Positions 36,432 through 49,006 of a DNA stretch of 64,000 nucleotides are shown here, in pieces. A model generated the notes under the pieces. The model did no database searches and was not told the DNA's origin. It saw nothing but the letters and a program-made list of their open reading frames with translations. Location: NCBI RefSeq assembly GCF_028768465.1, contig NZ_CP118225.1, forward strand, positions 558,001 to 622,000, written 5' to 3'. Position numbers and translations under genes: made by a program. The stretch is from Rhodopirellula sp. P2. GTDB lineage: Bacteria > Planctomycetota > Planctomycetia > Pirellulales > Pirellulaceae. Numbering within the stretch: the stretch's first letter is position 1; every line of letters begins with the position of its first letter.

Positions 36432-39400
36432 TCACGCCCGCCGTTTTCGCTTGCGGATCGCGTCCGAGATGCGGGGCTGGCCAAAGTCGTCGTCGAAGAA
36501 ATCGTCCGAATCGTCTTGCTTGGTCAACACATCACGCATCTCCGGTTGAGATGGTTGGTTTTGGGCCAGTAAGTTTCGTTCGAGCAAATGGCGTCGAACG
36601 AGCTTCAACAACTGGTCTCGATAGCGTTCAGCGTTCTGCCCCTGTTCGATCCAAGCACGCACTTCAATCCGTTGGGATCTTTGGCCGACACATACCAACG
36701 TTGCTTGGGGTGCCGGTGTCAGCAGCACATCGGGCTGCTCGATCATTAGTTCCTGCAACGTCCGGCACAGGTCCGCTGGCCGCTCGTCTCGCGTGACGGC
36801 GACTTCCATGGGGATCACACACAGACGTCCCGCACCCATCCAGTTGACCACGTCGTCGCTGACAAAGTTCTTGTTGGGAATGATCACTTCTCGACCATCA
36901 TCGTCGGACAACACCGTCGTTCGCAGGCGCTGCGCCGCAACGCGTCCGGTGAAGTTACCGACGGTGATCAGATCGCCTAGACGAGCGGGCTTTTCAAACA
37001 ACACAATGAACCCGCCGAACAGGTTGCGGACCATGTCTTGCAAACCAAAGCCCAAGCCGATCATCAAGCCAACCGCCAACCACTGGATCGTGTGCCAGCG
37101 AACTCCGATCCATTTGCAGGCGATGAAACAGCCGACACTGAAGAGCAGGAATCTTCCCAGCACCAACGTGAAGTGTTCCATGCCCTCGTCAAACGACACT
37201 CGCTGCAGCACGAGTGCATCGAACAGGGCAGGCAACAGTTTTGCCAACTGAAAGGCGACGAACAACGTGCCTGCGGCCAGCAACAAATGCACCGCAGTGA
37301 CGGGCGTCGTTTCAACGACGGACTGCATGACGGTTTGCCCCATCGCGTTGACGCTGGCTTGTTGGACGGTGTCATCCACTGTCCACAGCACCGGGTTGCC
37401 CATTCGAGCGTTCGGGAACACGTCGATCCAAAGCCAGCCAAAACACACCACCGCGCCCAGCACCAAAGCACACTGGCACAGGAATGCGAGGTGATGTTTG
37501 AGTTCCAAGAAATGTTCGCCCAGAGCTCCGGCGACACGCCCAGCCTCAGGCTCGTCGTATTCGTCCCGTTCTTGTTTGGACGACCGCGTGCCGGCCAGCA
37601 AGTCCCACGCTTCTGCGGACAGGTACTTCACACCGGCCCAAAGGATCGCCGCCGACATCAAGGTCACCGCCGTGAAAATGATCCGCTGGATGATCTCGTG
37701 CGTGGTGACGCTGTACCCAAGTGCAGACAAACCAATCAAAAACAACGGCAATCCGATGCCGGCCAGATACATCAAGAACCGGCCGCGATGGATCACACTG
37801 CCGCAGAACTTTTCAATCAATGGTTCCAAAAATCCGCCAACCGGACGCAGCGTTAAATGCATGGTCCAACCCACCAGCAGCATTGCCAGGATGAATCCCA
37901 CTCGAGCGACCGAACCACGCCACATCCCGTGATCCACTTCGCTCATCAATGTGATCGTGTAAGCAGCGATGACCAATCCCATGCCGATGATGGTCAGGTA
38001 CTTCATCGCGCGTGGACGACGCGGCAATTCGATGTCCACGTGTTGGTCCAAGTAGCCATCCGCCCGCAACCACTGTCGCGGGACCTCGATCAACCAAGCC
38101 ACCAAACTGGCCGCACAGAAGGCACCCGAGGCATGCAAGGTTGCTTCCGAGACCACGCCAGTTCCCAACCAACGTCCAACCCAAAACAGAACCGCGGGAA
38201 TCCCTGAGGCAACCAAGACCGTCAGCACACCAGCGAATAACTTTCGCTTTTGCGGCGAGGCCTTTCGCATGCGTTTCCGGCTTCCAACCGCAATCAGCGC
38301 GGACTTGGCAAGCCAACGAAGCACCAGAATCAACACAATGCCGACCAACAGACCGATCGCACCGACCGGGTTGGTCGAAATTTTCCGTTCAAAAGTCGGA
38401 CCAAAATCGCCGCTGCGGTTGGAATCGAACAAGGCCGCCATCCCGCCCTTCAAATTCCGAGCGTCACGCAGTCCGAGAGGCTCATCGCTGCGGATCCACA
38501 TGACATGCCGGTCGATCAACGTGCGATAGTCGACGGCGAGTGACAGCGATGCGGTGGCAATCGAATCGAGTTCGCTGATCTTTTGCTGGTGATCTTGATA
38601 CCCGACTTGCAACGAGTGAATCCAGGCACTGCGTTGCCGCAGCAACTCTTCGACTTGCAATCGCAACGGGTCGCCATAGCGATTGACGTCGTAACCGGCC
38701 GCCGCAAGAACTTCCGTGGCCTGTTGCTCAGGTTCCGATCCATCCAATCGGATCAGGTCCAATTCCAATTGCTGCTGGCGAGACTTCCCCAGAGCTTCGC
38801 TCGCCAAATCCGTTTGACTGTTTTCGATTTTCCATTGATCGAGCTGATCCTTCTTGTGACGCAGCAACAAACCAACAGTCGGTGTCAGACCATGTTGCGT
38901 CAGCTTTTGATTGACGTCTTCGTAGTCGGTCCGTGTGGCCTCGAGTTGTTCCTTCGCTGCGTAGACTCGACTGGCGAGTTGGTTGTAGTCCGCCGCCAGA
39001 GCGATCCATTGCTGGACCAGTTCCGCATTCTTCTCAGCGATGTCAGCCGCGATGGGATCCGAGGTTTGGGCGAGCGAGCGAAACCGGTTTTCCGACTGCT
39101 GGGCCGCGCGCACGTGCATCTCTGCGTACGGCGATTGTCGCCAATCTTCCACTGCGGTTCGTTGACGAGGCAGCAACGGATAACTCGCCGTGGTTGCTTC
39201 GGTTGAGTCGGCTGCGCCCCAATCCAAACGATTGCTCGACTCGCCCTGCGCTGCCAACGGCGATGTCTGAGTCGCCCCGGGAAAGGGTCGTTGGGCAGGG
39301 CGTCGATTCAGTGACGAATTCGTCGCTGACGAGCTTGTGGACGACAAGGGTCGTGACCGAGAGCCAGAAGTTGAACGGGATGGCGTGTTCGATGTGAACG

Positions 39401-39761
39401 CTGGCGGCGACAATCGACCTTGCGTGGAGGTTTCTGTGTGGCTGGGCCAGCTTTCAACAGGTTCCGATTGAGTTGACCAAGATGAACTCGACGATGTGAC
39501 TGGCAACGACGTTTCAACGGGGTACGTCGTGACCGACGAAGTCGTGAACGGGGGCGGTTGAGGCGTCGTCCAGACAATCTCTTGTGCGGACGCCACTCCC
39601 ATGCTCAGCCAAACCAGGAAACAGCACGCCAGCCACAACAGCATCACGCTGCTGGCATGCTGCGAACGATCGGCACTCACCGCCTGCGGCACTGCGTGAC
39701 GCGGCTCGAATCGCGATTGCGAAACAGAGTGAAAAGACTTCGATCTCAATGGGTGGCTCAT
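36432..39761 (-). CDS. Large mechanosensitive channel, MscS/MscK family
   Basis: 1109 aa from ATG 39761. A signal peptide (LLWLACCFLVWLSMGVASAQ) leads into a Ser/Thr/Pro-rich low-complexity stretch (~60-170) and a periplasmic coiled-coil region (~220-420), as in MscK. Around ten membrane helices follow. The MscS core is clear: GLGFGLQDMVRNLFGGFIVL, KPARLGDLITVGNF and VIIPNKNFVSDDVVNW. Expected role: release of solutes during osmotic downshock in the inner membrane. The C-terminus is short and basic. Confidence 0.9.
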   Translation of the reverse strand: MSHPLRSKSFHSVSQSRFEPRHAVPQAVSADRSQHASSVMLLWLACCFLVWLSMGVASAQEIVWTTPQPPPFTTSSVTTYPVETSLPVTSSSSSWSTQSEPVESWPSHTETSTQGRLSPPAFTSNTPSRSTSGSRSRPLSSTSSSATNSSLNRRPAQRPFPGATQTSPLAAQGESSNRLDWGAADSTEATTASYPLLPRQRTAVEDWRQSPYAEMHVRAAQQSENRFRSLAQTSDPIAADIAEKNAELVQQWIALAADYNQLASRVYAAKEQLEATRTDYEDVNQKLTQHGLTPTVGLLLRHKKDQLDQWKIENSQTDLASEALGKSRQQQLELDLIRLDGSEPEQQATEVLAAAGYDVNRYGDPLRLQVEELLRQRSAWIHSLQVGYQDHQQKISELDSIATASLSLAVDYRTLIDRHVMWIRSDEPLGLRDARNLKGGMAALFDSNRSGDFGPTFERKISTNPVGAIGLLVGIVLILVLRWLAKSALIAVGSRKRMRKASPQKRKLFAGVLTVLVASGIPAVLFWVGRWLGTGVVSEATLHASGAFCAASLVAWLIEVPRQWLRADGYLDQHVDIELPRRPRAMKYLTIIGMGLVIAAYTITLMSEVDHGMWRGSVARVGFILAMLLVGWTMHLTLRPVGGFLEPLIEKFCGSVIHRGRFLMYLAGIGLPLFLIGLSALGYSVTTHEIIQRIIFTAVTLMSAAILWAGVKYLSAEAWDLLAGTRSSKQERDEYDEPEAGRVAGALGEHFLELKHHLAFLCQCALVLGAVVCFGWLWIDVFPNARMGNPVLWTVDDTVQQASVNAMGQTVMQSVVETTPVTAVHLLLAAGTLFVAFQLAKLLPALFDALVLQRVSFDEGMEHFTLVLGRFLLFSVGCFIACKWIGVRWHTIQWLAVGLMIGLGFGLQDMVRNLFGGFIVLFEKPARLGDLITVGNFTGRVAAQRLRTTVLSDDDGREVIIPNKNFVSDDVVNWMGAGRLCVIPMEVAVTRDERPADLCRTLQELMIEQPDVLLTPAPQATLVCVGQRSQRIEVRAWIEQGQNAERYRDQLLKLVRRHLLERNLLAQNQPSQPEMRDVLTKQDDSDDFFDDDFGQPRISDAIRKRKRRA

Positions 39762-39963
39762 CGGGACCACAGCATGCAAACAAAATGGCGGCGAGACCGC
39801 CGGGAAGAATTGGCCGCCGGCGGAGAACGGACACCGAATCAATACGGAAGTTTGGCGTTCATCGCCACCTCGATTGTGTTTCACGCTGTTCGAAACGCTC
39901 GCACCACCCCCTCGAAAGCACTAGACTTCCACGTCCCGTTCGTTTCTCCGATCAGAAATCTCC

Positions 39964-41334
39964 ATGATCAACCGACTTTCGACGCGAAATTCCCGTTCCA
40001 TGTCACGGTTTTGTCGTCAGACAGCGACCTGGATGCTGCTGCTCGGGGGTTTGGCCGTTAGCGGCAGCAACGCGACCGCGGATGATTGGCCTCAATGGCG
40101 AGGCAACGATCGCGATGGAAGCTGGACGGAAACCGGGATCGTGACAGAGCTTCCCCAAGGCCAACTGCCATTGAAATGGTCGGTGCCAATCGGGTCGGGC
40201 TACAGCGGGCCAACCGTGGCGGAGGGACGCGTGTATGTCACTGATCGACAAACGGAACCCGATGAAATCGAGCGTGTGCTGTGCTTTGCCGAACAGGACG
40301 GAAGTCTGATCTGGGAACAATCCTACGCAGCGGCTTACGAGATCGGTTACCGAGCCGGTCCGCGTGCCAGCGTCACGGTCCATGCTGGAAAAGCCTTGGC
40401 CGTGGGCTCGATGGGACACTTTCATTGTTTGGATGCCGCCACCGGAGAGATCCTTTGGAAGCATGACCTCCACCAGGAATACAAAATCGACATGCCGGTG
40501 TGGGGCATCACCGGGGCACCATTGGTGGTCGCCAGCCCCACTCACCCACCCATTGTGATTCAAATCGTTGGCGGTTCGGACGGAGCCTGCGTGGTTGGCT
40601 TTGACTTGGCAACCGGCAACGAAGTGTGGCGTTCGCTGGATGAACGGGCCTGCTATTCCGCCCCCATTCTGATCCAACAAGGCGGCCAAGATGTCGCTGT
40701 GTGCTGGACCGGAGACAGCATCAGTGGGTTGTCGCCGTCGACTGGCAAAACGTTTTGGCGAATCCCTTTTCCTCCTTCTCGCATGCCCATCGGAGTCGCC
40801 ACGCCTGTTGTCGACAACAACCATTTGTTTGTCACCTCGTTCTACGACGGCTCCCTGATGGTTGAGTTGTCTGACACCGAACCGAACGCACGAAAGAAAT
40901 GGCACCGCGTGGGGGTCGATGAAAAGAACACGCGGGCACTGCAATCAATCATCAGCACGCCCGTCATGCGAGACGGCTACGTTTACGGCGTCGACAGCTA
41001 TGGCGAACTGCGTTGCCTTGAGATGGAAACCGGCGAACGAGTTTGGGAAGACACCACGGCGGTGCCACGAAATCGCTGGGGCACCATTCACACCGTGGTG
41101 CATCAACACGCGGGCTCGCAAACCGATTGGATGTTCAACGACCAAGGCCAATTGACGATCGCACATTTGACCCCGGAGGGTTACCGCCCACTCAGTCAAA
41201 CTCATTTGCTCGACACGACGACGGTGCAATTGCCACGTCGCAACGGCGTCACATGGTCTCATCCCGCCTATGCCAACCGCTGCATTTTTGCTCGCAATGA
41301 CAATCAACTGGTGTGTGCATCGCTGGCAGAATGA
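39964..41334 (+). CDS. Secreted PQQ-like beta-propeller protein
   Basis: 456 aa. A signal peptide (WMLLLGGLAVSGSNATA) is followed by DDWPQWRGNDRDG, the standard start of planctomycete PQQ-repeat proteins. Repeats with the pattern G-x-x-x-W are visible (AEQDGSLIWEQ, ATGEILWKH, ATGNEVWRS, ETGERVWED). No dehydrogenase active site is evident, so it probably serves binding or scaffolding in the periplasm. It is divergent from the mscS-like gene across a 200-base gap. Confidence 0.87.
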   Translation: MINRLSTRNSRSMSRFCRQTATWMLLLGGLAVSGSNATADDWPQWRGNDRDGSWTETGIVTELPQGQLPLKWSVPIGSGYSGPTVAEGRVYVTDRQTEPDEIERVLCFAEQDGSLIWEQSYAAAYEIGYRAGPRASVTVHAGKALAVGSMGHFHCLDAATGEILWKHDLHQEYKIDMPVWGITGAPLVVASPTHPPIVIQIVGGSDGACVVGFDLATGNEVWRSLDERACYSAPILIQQGGQDVAVCWTGDSISGLSPSTGKTFWRIPFPPSRMPIGVATPVVDNNHLFVTSFYDGSLMVELSDTEPNARKKWHRVGVDEKNTRALQSIISTPVMRDGYVYGVDSYGELRCLEMETGERVWEDTTAVPRNRWGTIHTVVHQHAGSQTDWMFNDQGQLTIAHLTPEGYRPLSQTHLLDTTTVQLPRRNGVTWSHPAYANRCIFARNDNQLVCASLAE

Positions 41335-41462
41335 ACGTCGAAGGGAGGCCAGGGGGTTTCGGGCCACTTGTGTTCAGTTGCGATTCCGATAGGGTTGGAA
41401 TTGAAGGGCGAGTCATCCAAATTGTCGGGATTCGCTCAGTCCAATTTCTCAGGATGAATTTG

Positions 41463-41720
41463 ATGTTCACGAAGCTCACTCAAACGTTGCTTGCCCTTTC
41501 TTTGGTCGCTGTTTTGGCTGGATGCGAAAAAGGCTCGGACTCCGCCGCTGGAATCGCTGATCAAGCCAAAGCGGGTGTCGATTCCGCCGCTGTTACCGCC
41601 AAAGACGCGAGCGCTGACATGGTCCCAGAAGCTGCCAAAGAAACCGTTGACGGTGCGATCGATCAAGGTGGCGACAAGGCCAAAGAAACGATCGACGCAG
41701 CCGCTGGCACTGCTGAGTGA
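41463..41720 (+). CDS. Small lipoprotein, 85 aa
   Basis: ATG 41463 follows AGGA by 8 bases. The signal and lipobox are clear (LLALSLVAVLAGC). The mature part is Ala/Asp/Lys-rich with amphipathic helical repeats (AKAGVDSAAVTAKDASADM, AAKETVDGAIDQGGDKAKE), like small envelope lipoproteins. ATG 41454 also open. No family or function recognised. Confidence 0.75.
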   Translation: MFTKLTQTLLALSLVAVLAGCEKGSDSAAGIADQAKAGVDSAAVTAKDASADMVPEAAKETVDGAIDQGGDKAKETIDAAAGTAE

Positions 41721-42024
41721 TCAAATGGACTCAGCTTGAGTCCCATTGATTCACGATCCATCACGGAGTCAAACTGGCCGGCGAGTTCAAATCGCCGGAA
41801 GTTGGCTCCGTTTTTTTGCGCGCGTGCCTCTCCGCCTCTGCATCGAAATTGGCTCGCGTTCGCGTTGAACGTTTCGATGAGTCTGTACCAGCACGGAAAC
41901 AGTTTCGGACAACTGTTCGACTCAGGTTTCGCCGAATCCTGCCTGCCTGTTCATTTCGTATTCAGAGCTCGTGCAGTTTTCTGATGCCGCGTCTCGGCGG
42001 ATTTCCACTTTCCCTTATCCCTTG

Positions 42025-42133
42025 TTCCCAGGCTCTGCCTGGGAACACACTGTCTTGGAGGCTCCGCCTCCCGATTCTGTCTCAGCAGGCGGAGCCTGCA
42101 GTGCATTGCGTTCCCAGGCAGAGCCTGGGAACG
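42025..42133. repeat. Compound palindromic repeat
   Basis: The outer arms, GTTCCCAGGCTCTGCCTGGG (to 42047) and GTTCCCAGGCAGAGCCTGGG (42111-42133), are each hairpins and mutually inverted. Between them lie GGAGGCTCCGCCTCC (42058-42072) and GCAGGCGGAGCCTGC (42086-42100). Such GTTCCCAGGC elements are widespread in some bacterial intergenic regions. Confidence 0.75.
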
Positions 42134-42207
42134 AGCAGAATTTTTTTGTAGGTTGGCCACTCTTGGCCGACATCCACCACTCTGACGGGCAAGAGTGCCC
42201 ATCCTAG

Positions 42208-44592
<2,385 letters not shown>

Positions 44593-44733
44593 AGAGTAGA
44601 ACAGTTGTCCCCTACTGTTCCGTCGAGCATTTCTCCAACGTCAAGCCACGTCGCCCCCACCCCATGGGTAACCATTCGCGTCTCGCTGCTCGAAGACAGA
44701 AACCGGTCACGCAAACATTTGAGGACAAATGTT

Positions 44734-46623
44734 CTACTCTGCTGCAGCTTCCTCGTCCGACTTCGCTGGCAACTTGCCGCCGTTTTCTTTGGACTCGATC
44801 ACAGCCTCTTCCAAGTCACGCACCAGCTTCGGACTGATGTGCTTGGTCAGCAACTCCCGCGTCACGCTGAACATCTCATCGACCTTGCGCTGCTGATTGG
44901 CGTTTTTTCCGATTGCTTTGATGAACTCGGTCTGACGCTTGCCCATGTCATTGGCTAGCCGCTCGTTGGTCGGCTGGTTTCGCAACACTTCCAACAACTC
45001 TTCAGCGGATTCGAGATCACCTCGTTCCAGCCGCATCATGATCCGAGCTTTGAACAACTCACGAATTGCCAGCAGGTCAATGATCGAGTTTTGAACGCCA
45101 CGAATGTAGGACTCCGCCTGCAACCGCATGTCGTCGCCTGCAAGATCCGCGACGGCATTTGCATGGTGCCCGGGGACCATCGGCAATCGAGCCAACACCG
45201 CTCCACCATTTTTGACGTACAACAAACGCAGAGGCTGGTCCTTGGCAAACTCAACATCCAAGCGACCGTTCCAATCGGTCCGTCCGATGAACGTCATGCT
45301 TTTGCCTTCGAGTTCTTTTTCGTAGATCTCGTATCCGATCAGCGGCTGATTGGGGTCGCCCTTGGCATGCAAACGCAGCAAGGTCTGATCCTTCCGCGGC
45401 CGAATCCGCAGTCCCATCCGGTGCGTTCTGGCATTCTTGCGACCTTGCAAACCGCCCGCGCGACCCGCATGAAAATCCATTTTGACGCGTCTTCCGTCCA
45501 ACTCTTTCGCCAGCAAGTAGGCCCAGTCGAGCGGTCCAATCGAAATCGGATTGCCGTTGCGATCGTCCTTGCGAACCATCGGCACCAACACGTCACCGAC
45601 TTGGACGAGAGCAGGCGAATCTTTGTCGGTCACCAAACCAGACGCTCGCACCAATCCCACCGCATTGCTCTTTCCCGCATCGTCGATCCGAGCCACAGGA
45701 GCAAAGACATCTCGCAAGGTTGCGCCGACCACTTCGGGCAAGAGATTGAAACTGGAAACGGTGGCGTTGGAGGTGTCACCGAAGTACCGCATCAACGTAT
45801 CAAACTCGACGCTCTCGACTTTCATCGGTGTGGTTGCCGTTCGAACGCGAACGATAAAGATTTTGTCATAAGCTTCGGCGGCATCGATGACTTGGCCGGT
45901 GATCGGCGGCACGATGATCTTGGCTTCGGGTTCGGTCAGCGTTTCCGCCATCCCGCGAGAGACCAAGATGGCCTCGGTGTCTTCTTTCGCCCAAGCTTCC
46001 TTCAACGCGACTGCATCGCCATCGATCGCGTGCAAGATTCCTAACCAAGCATTCTTGGGGGAACCTGGATCGCCGACCAATCGCGAGCGCACCTCTTCCA
46101 TGCGTCCCGACGTGGTCAGAACGCTGGAGGCGTAACGTCCCACGTCACCCGCAAAACGGATTCGAACGGCGTCATTGTGTGATTTTTTGAGCGCGATCAC
46201 CGGGTCGGTGGCGGCCAACGTGTCGAAGTCGACTTCGGATAGAACTCGCATTGCCATCGAAGCAACGGACGTGGGTGCATCGGCAATCGTCGTTCGCCAC
46301 ACCGCATGAAAATCGCGGTCCAACACCTTCTGCAAATCGTCTCGCAACGTGTCGGCAGAAACACGCGGTGAATCGGAGGCCACCCAAATCAAGGTTCGGT
46401 AGGGGGCAAAGTCGAACGGGGGTGGCTCATCGGGCTCGGCCTCTCCCTCGAGGTCAGCCTCCGCGTTGGCATCCGCTTCGACAGCGGTGTCGGCACCGGT
46501 GCCAGCACCAGGTTCCTGAGCCGGCGCAGACGCCAGTGATCCCAGCGCCACCAACACGGCGATCCACGCAAACACACATCGTGGCAGACAACGGGAATCA
46601 GAAAACAGTGTTGTGATACTCAT
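44734..46623 (-). CDS. Secreted hypothetical protein, last gene of the ExbB/ExbD cluster
   Basis: 629 aa from ATG 46623, overlapping the preceding stop (ATGA). Signal peptide FAWIAVLVALGSLASAPAQE, then an acidic Ala/Glu-rich linker and a large domain with no recognised family. A helical C-terminus has RELFKARIMMRLERGDLESA. Its tail contains KRQTEFIKAIGKNANQQRK, resembling a coiled helix. Translation coupled to the solute-binding-like gene points to a joint function in the envelope. Confidence 0.75.
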   Translation of the reverse strand: MSITTLFSDSRCLPRCVFAWIAVLVALGSLASAPAQEPGAGTGADTAVEADANAEADLEGEAEPDEPPPFDFAPYRTLIWVASDSPRVSADTLRDDLQKVLDRDFHAVWRTTIADAPTSVASMAMRVLSEVDFDTLAATDPVIALKKSHNDAVRIRFAGDVGRYASSVLTTSGRMEEVRSRLVGDPGSPKNAWLGILHAIDGDAVALKEAWAKEDTEAILVSRGMAETLTEPEAKIIVPPITGQVIDAAEAYDKIFIVRVRTATTPMKVESVEFDTLMRYFGDTSNATVSSFNLLPEVVGATLRDVFAPVARIDDAGKSNAVGLVRASGLVTDKDSPALVQVGDVLVPMVRKDDRNGNPISIGPLDWAYLLAKELDGRRVKMDFHAGRAGGLQGRKNARTHRMGLRIRPRKDQTLLRLHAKGDPNQPLIGYEIYEKELEGKSMTFIGRTDWNGRLDVEFAKDQPLRLLYVKNGGAVLARLPMVPGHHANAVADLAGDDMRLQAESYIRGVQNSIIDLLAIRELFKARIMMRLERGDLESAEELLEVLRNQPTNERLANDMGKRQTEFIKAIGKNANQQRKVDEMFSVTRELLTKHISPKLVRDLEEAVIESKENGGKLPAKSDEEAAAE

Positions 46624-48983
46624 TGACTCAACCGCCATTTTTCAGCGTTCTGATACAGCGACACGATGTCGGATCCCACACCCAGCAGCTCTCGGCTGTA
46701 GGCATACGAATCGACCAATTGCCACAACGGCAACACCGGCAATTCGTGGTGAGCGATCGCGTGCAAATCCAACAAACGATCTCGAGCGTCTCGCCAGTTC
46801 TTGGACTCTTCCAATCGACGCAGTCCCAGACCAACCAATTGATCGGTGCTGCCGGCCATGCCCTCGGGACCCAGCACTCGACGAGCGTCGATGATCGGTT
46901 CCCAAACGGCCGCGGAAACATACGCGATGTCAGCGGTCCCAGGATCCGGGAACGCACGACCGACGGGCAGTTCGACAAGCTCGATTTCGAGCCCCAACAA
47001 CTGCCACTGGCTGCGAATGGCCTCGCAAGCGATCCGAGAAAGGTTCTCCGGGGGAAACGCCAATCGAATCGGCTTCAGCTCCGGTGGTTTTTCCTTCTTG
47101 CGTGACGCCTCGGATTCCATCTGCTTGGTTGTCATCGTCATCAACAACTTCGCCAAGCGAGGCTCGTAGTTGCGAGGTGCGATGGATTGGTCGTAGGCGT
47201 AACCAAGCGGGTCATTGTCTTCCAGCCCGGCCGGGAAAGGACCGGATAGCACGCGGCAACCAGGCACTTCCAAGCTTTCCAACAACTCACCGTTCAGAAT
47301 GTCTTCGCGGTTCGTGCCGTACACCAACGCACGTCGGAATGTTTTGTCGGCCAGGTACTCGTGGTCGCTGCAAGGAACCAACATGTGCACGCTGGGAAGT
47401 GGATAGTTGACCACACGCACCTTTCGGTTGCTGGACAACCGCACGGCATCGGCGGGGAACAGCTGGTCCAACACATCGACTTCGCCCTGCAGCAGTTTGC
47501 TGACACCTTCGGCGGCGGATTCCGTTCGAATCTCAACAATCTCGCGAGGCTGCAATTCGGTGCGAGGTTCGCCTTTGAGAACGTAGCGGACCACGTCGCC
47601 TTCGACGACATCTCGGCGATAGTCACCGGTGGGCGAACCTGGCTCGCCGCCGAACCAGGATCCATCGACGGTGACCTGAATCAACGCCGACGGAAGCACA
47701 TTGGGGCGACGCAAAATGCAGTCGATCCGTTTGGGGCCGTCCAGACCAATGGCCTGAACCGCGGCTGCCCATGGTGAGAAGTAGGTGGGTGATTCTGATT
47801 GGACGCGTTCCGCCAAAACGTCGGCGAGGTAAAAGCCATCGACCTTGTTGAGCGGTTCCGGCAAACGCTCGGGCTCAATGAACATCGAGAACCGCTGACG
47901 GTCGGGGCTCTGTTCCGTGTCTCCAAAAATGAACTCGTACTCGCCCCCCTCGGGACCGGCCCCCTGCATCTCAAACAGAACACGGTACAGCAACCGCCCA
48001 GCGCGACGCGCCGCCCAGTTGTCCAAGCGAGTCGGGTCCAGCACGGTGGCCGTCTGGAGCACGCCAACATTCACCAGCGGGTAGATCTGGTCGACCTTGC
48101 GAACCAGTTCCGTGCCGCCGTCGATGTCCGGTTTCAGGAAAATGCTTTCGCGAGAATACTTCCGTGCGTCGCGGTAGTTCTTGGCTTCCAAAGCCGCCAA
48201 GGCGAGGTCGCGTTTGTCTTCCGCCATCGACAGGAATTGAGCATTCCACTTTTTGATCGAAGACAGATTCTGGCCGCGGTATTCCTTTTCCAGTCGAGCC
48301 AGAAGCTGCTGGCCCAATTCCAACTTGCCATCGCTGACGAGCTGTTCCATCAGTTGATCGGTCAACGCGCCGATGGCGGTCAGCACCGTTTGTGTTTTGT
48401 ATTCGGGAGCGTAACGACGCAGCTCTTCCAGCATGGCCAATGACGCACCGAACTCTCGATTCTTGGCACGTCGCCCTGCATCTCGCCACAGGAACTCGGT
48501 CCGCAATTGACGCATGCCGGGCCGAGACGGGTAGTCACGAATCAGCACAGACAGGAACGGATAAGCACCGACGAAATCACCAGCCTTGATCCGTTCTGCC
48601 GTCTCGCGTTCGAGACGCGTTTCCCAAAAGTCAATGTTCTCAATGTCCGTCCATTTGGCAACAAACTCCTGTTGCTCCACACCGACAATGCTGAACTTCA
48701 ACGAGCCGCTGGGGGAGGCAGGCATTTCTCGCCTTGGCAACTCCAGCAATCGAGTTTTCACCCAACCGCCACCGGCCTTTTCCGTGAAGTAGATCAGGTC
48801 ATGAGGCTCTTCTTGCAGCAGCTCCAAACCGGGAGCTTCCGGCCGGCCGGAGTCCGCGTAGTTGAGCAACTGAGCTTGCGCACTGGATGCCCCCACGAAG
48901 CAGAGCACCAGGAACAGCACGCTGTTCCGAGCGATGCGTTGAGAACAGCGTGGTCGTCGAAAATGCAACACGTTGGAATTCAT
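46620..48983 (-). CDS. Solute-binding-like secreted protein (SBP_bac_5-like)
   Basis: 787 aa from ATG 48983 (ATG 49001 also open). Signal peptide SVLFLVLCFVGASSAQAQ. The first ~300 residues contain helical repeats (LARLEKEYRGQNLSSIKKW). The rest reads like an extracellular family 5 solute-binding domain: ALVYGTNREDILNGELLE, LGYAYDQSIAPRNYEPRLAK and a late IAHHELPVLPLWQLVDSYAY. Such proteins normally feed ABC importers, but no permease or ATPase gene is nearby; the neighbours are ExbB/ExbD and propeller proteins, suggesting a changed role. Confidence 0.75.
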   Translation of the reverse strand: MNSNVLHFRRPRCSQRIARNSVLFLVLCFVGASSAQAQLLNYADSGRPEAPGLELLQEEPHDLIYFTEKAGGGWVKTRLLELPRREMPASPSGSLKFSIVGVEQQEFVAKWTDIENIDFWETRLERETAERIKAGDFVGAYPFLSVLIRDYPSRPGMRQLRTEFLWRDAGRRAKNREFGASLAMLEELRRYAPEYKTQTVLTAIGALTDQLMEQLVSDGKLELGQQLLARLEKEYRGQNLSSIKKWNAQFLSMAEDKRDLALAALEAKNYRDARKYSRESIFLKPDIDGGTELVRKVDQIYPLVNVGVLQTATVLDPTRLDNWAARRAGRLLYRVLFEMQGAGPEGGEYEFIFGDTEQSPDRQRFSMFIEPERLPEPLNKVDGFYLADVLAERVQSESPTYFSPWAAAVQAIGLDGPKRIDCILRRPNVLPSALIQVTVDGSWFGGEPGSPTGDYRRDVVEGDVVRYVLKGEPRTELQPREIVEIRTESAAEGVSKLLQGEVDVLDQLFPADAVRLSSNRKVRVVNYPLPSVHMLVPCSDHEYLADKTFRRALVYGTNREDILNGELLESLEVPGCRVLSGPFPAGLEDNDPLGYAYDQSIAPRNYEPRLAKLLMTMTTKQMESEASRKKEKPPELKPIRLAFPPENLSRIACEAIRSQWQLLGLEIELVELPVGRAFPDPGTADIAYVSAAVWEPIIDARRVLGPEGMAGSTDQLVGLGLRRLEESKNWRDARDRLLDLHAIAHHELPVLPLWQLVDSYAYSRELLGVGSDIVSLYQNAEKWRLSQ

Positions 48984-49006
48984 CAAGGACTGGAATTGCA
49001 TGGATA

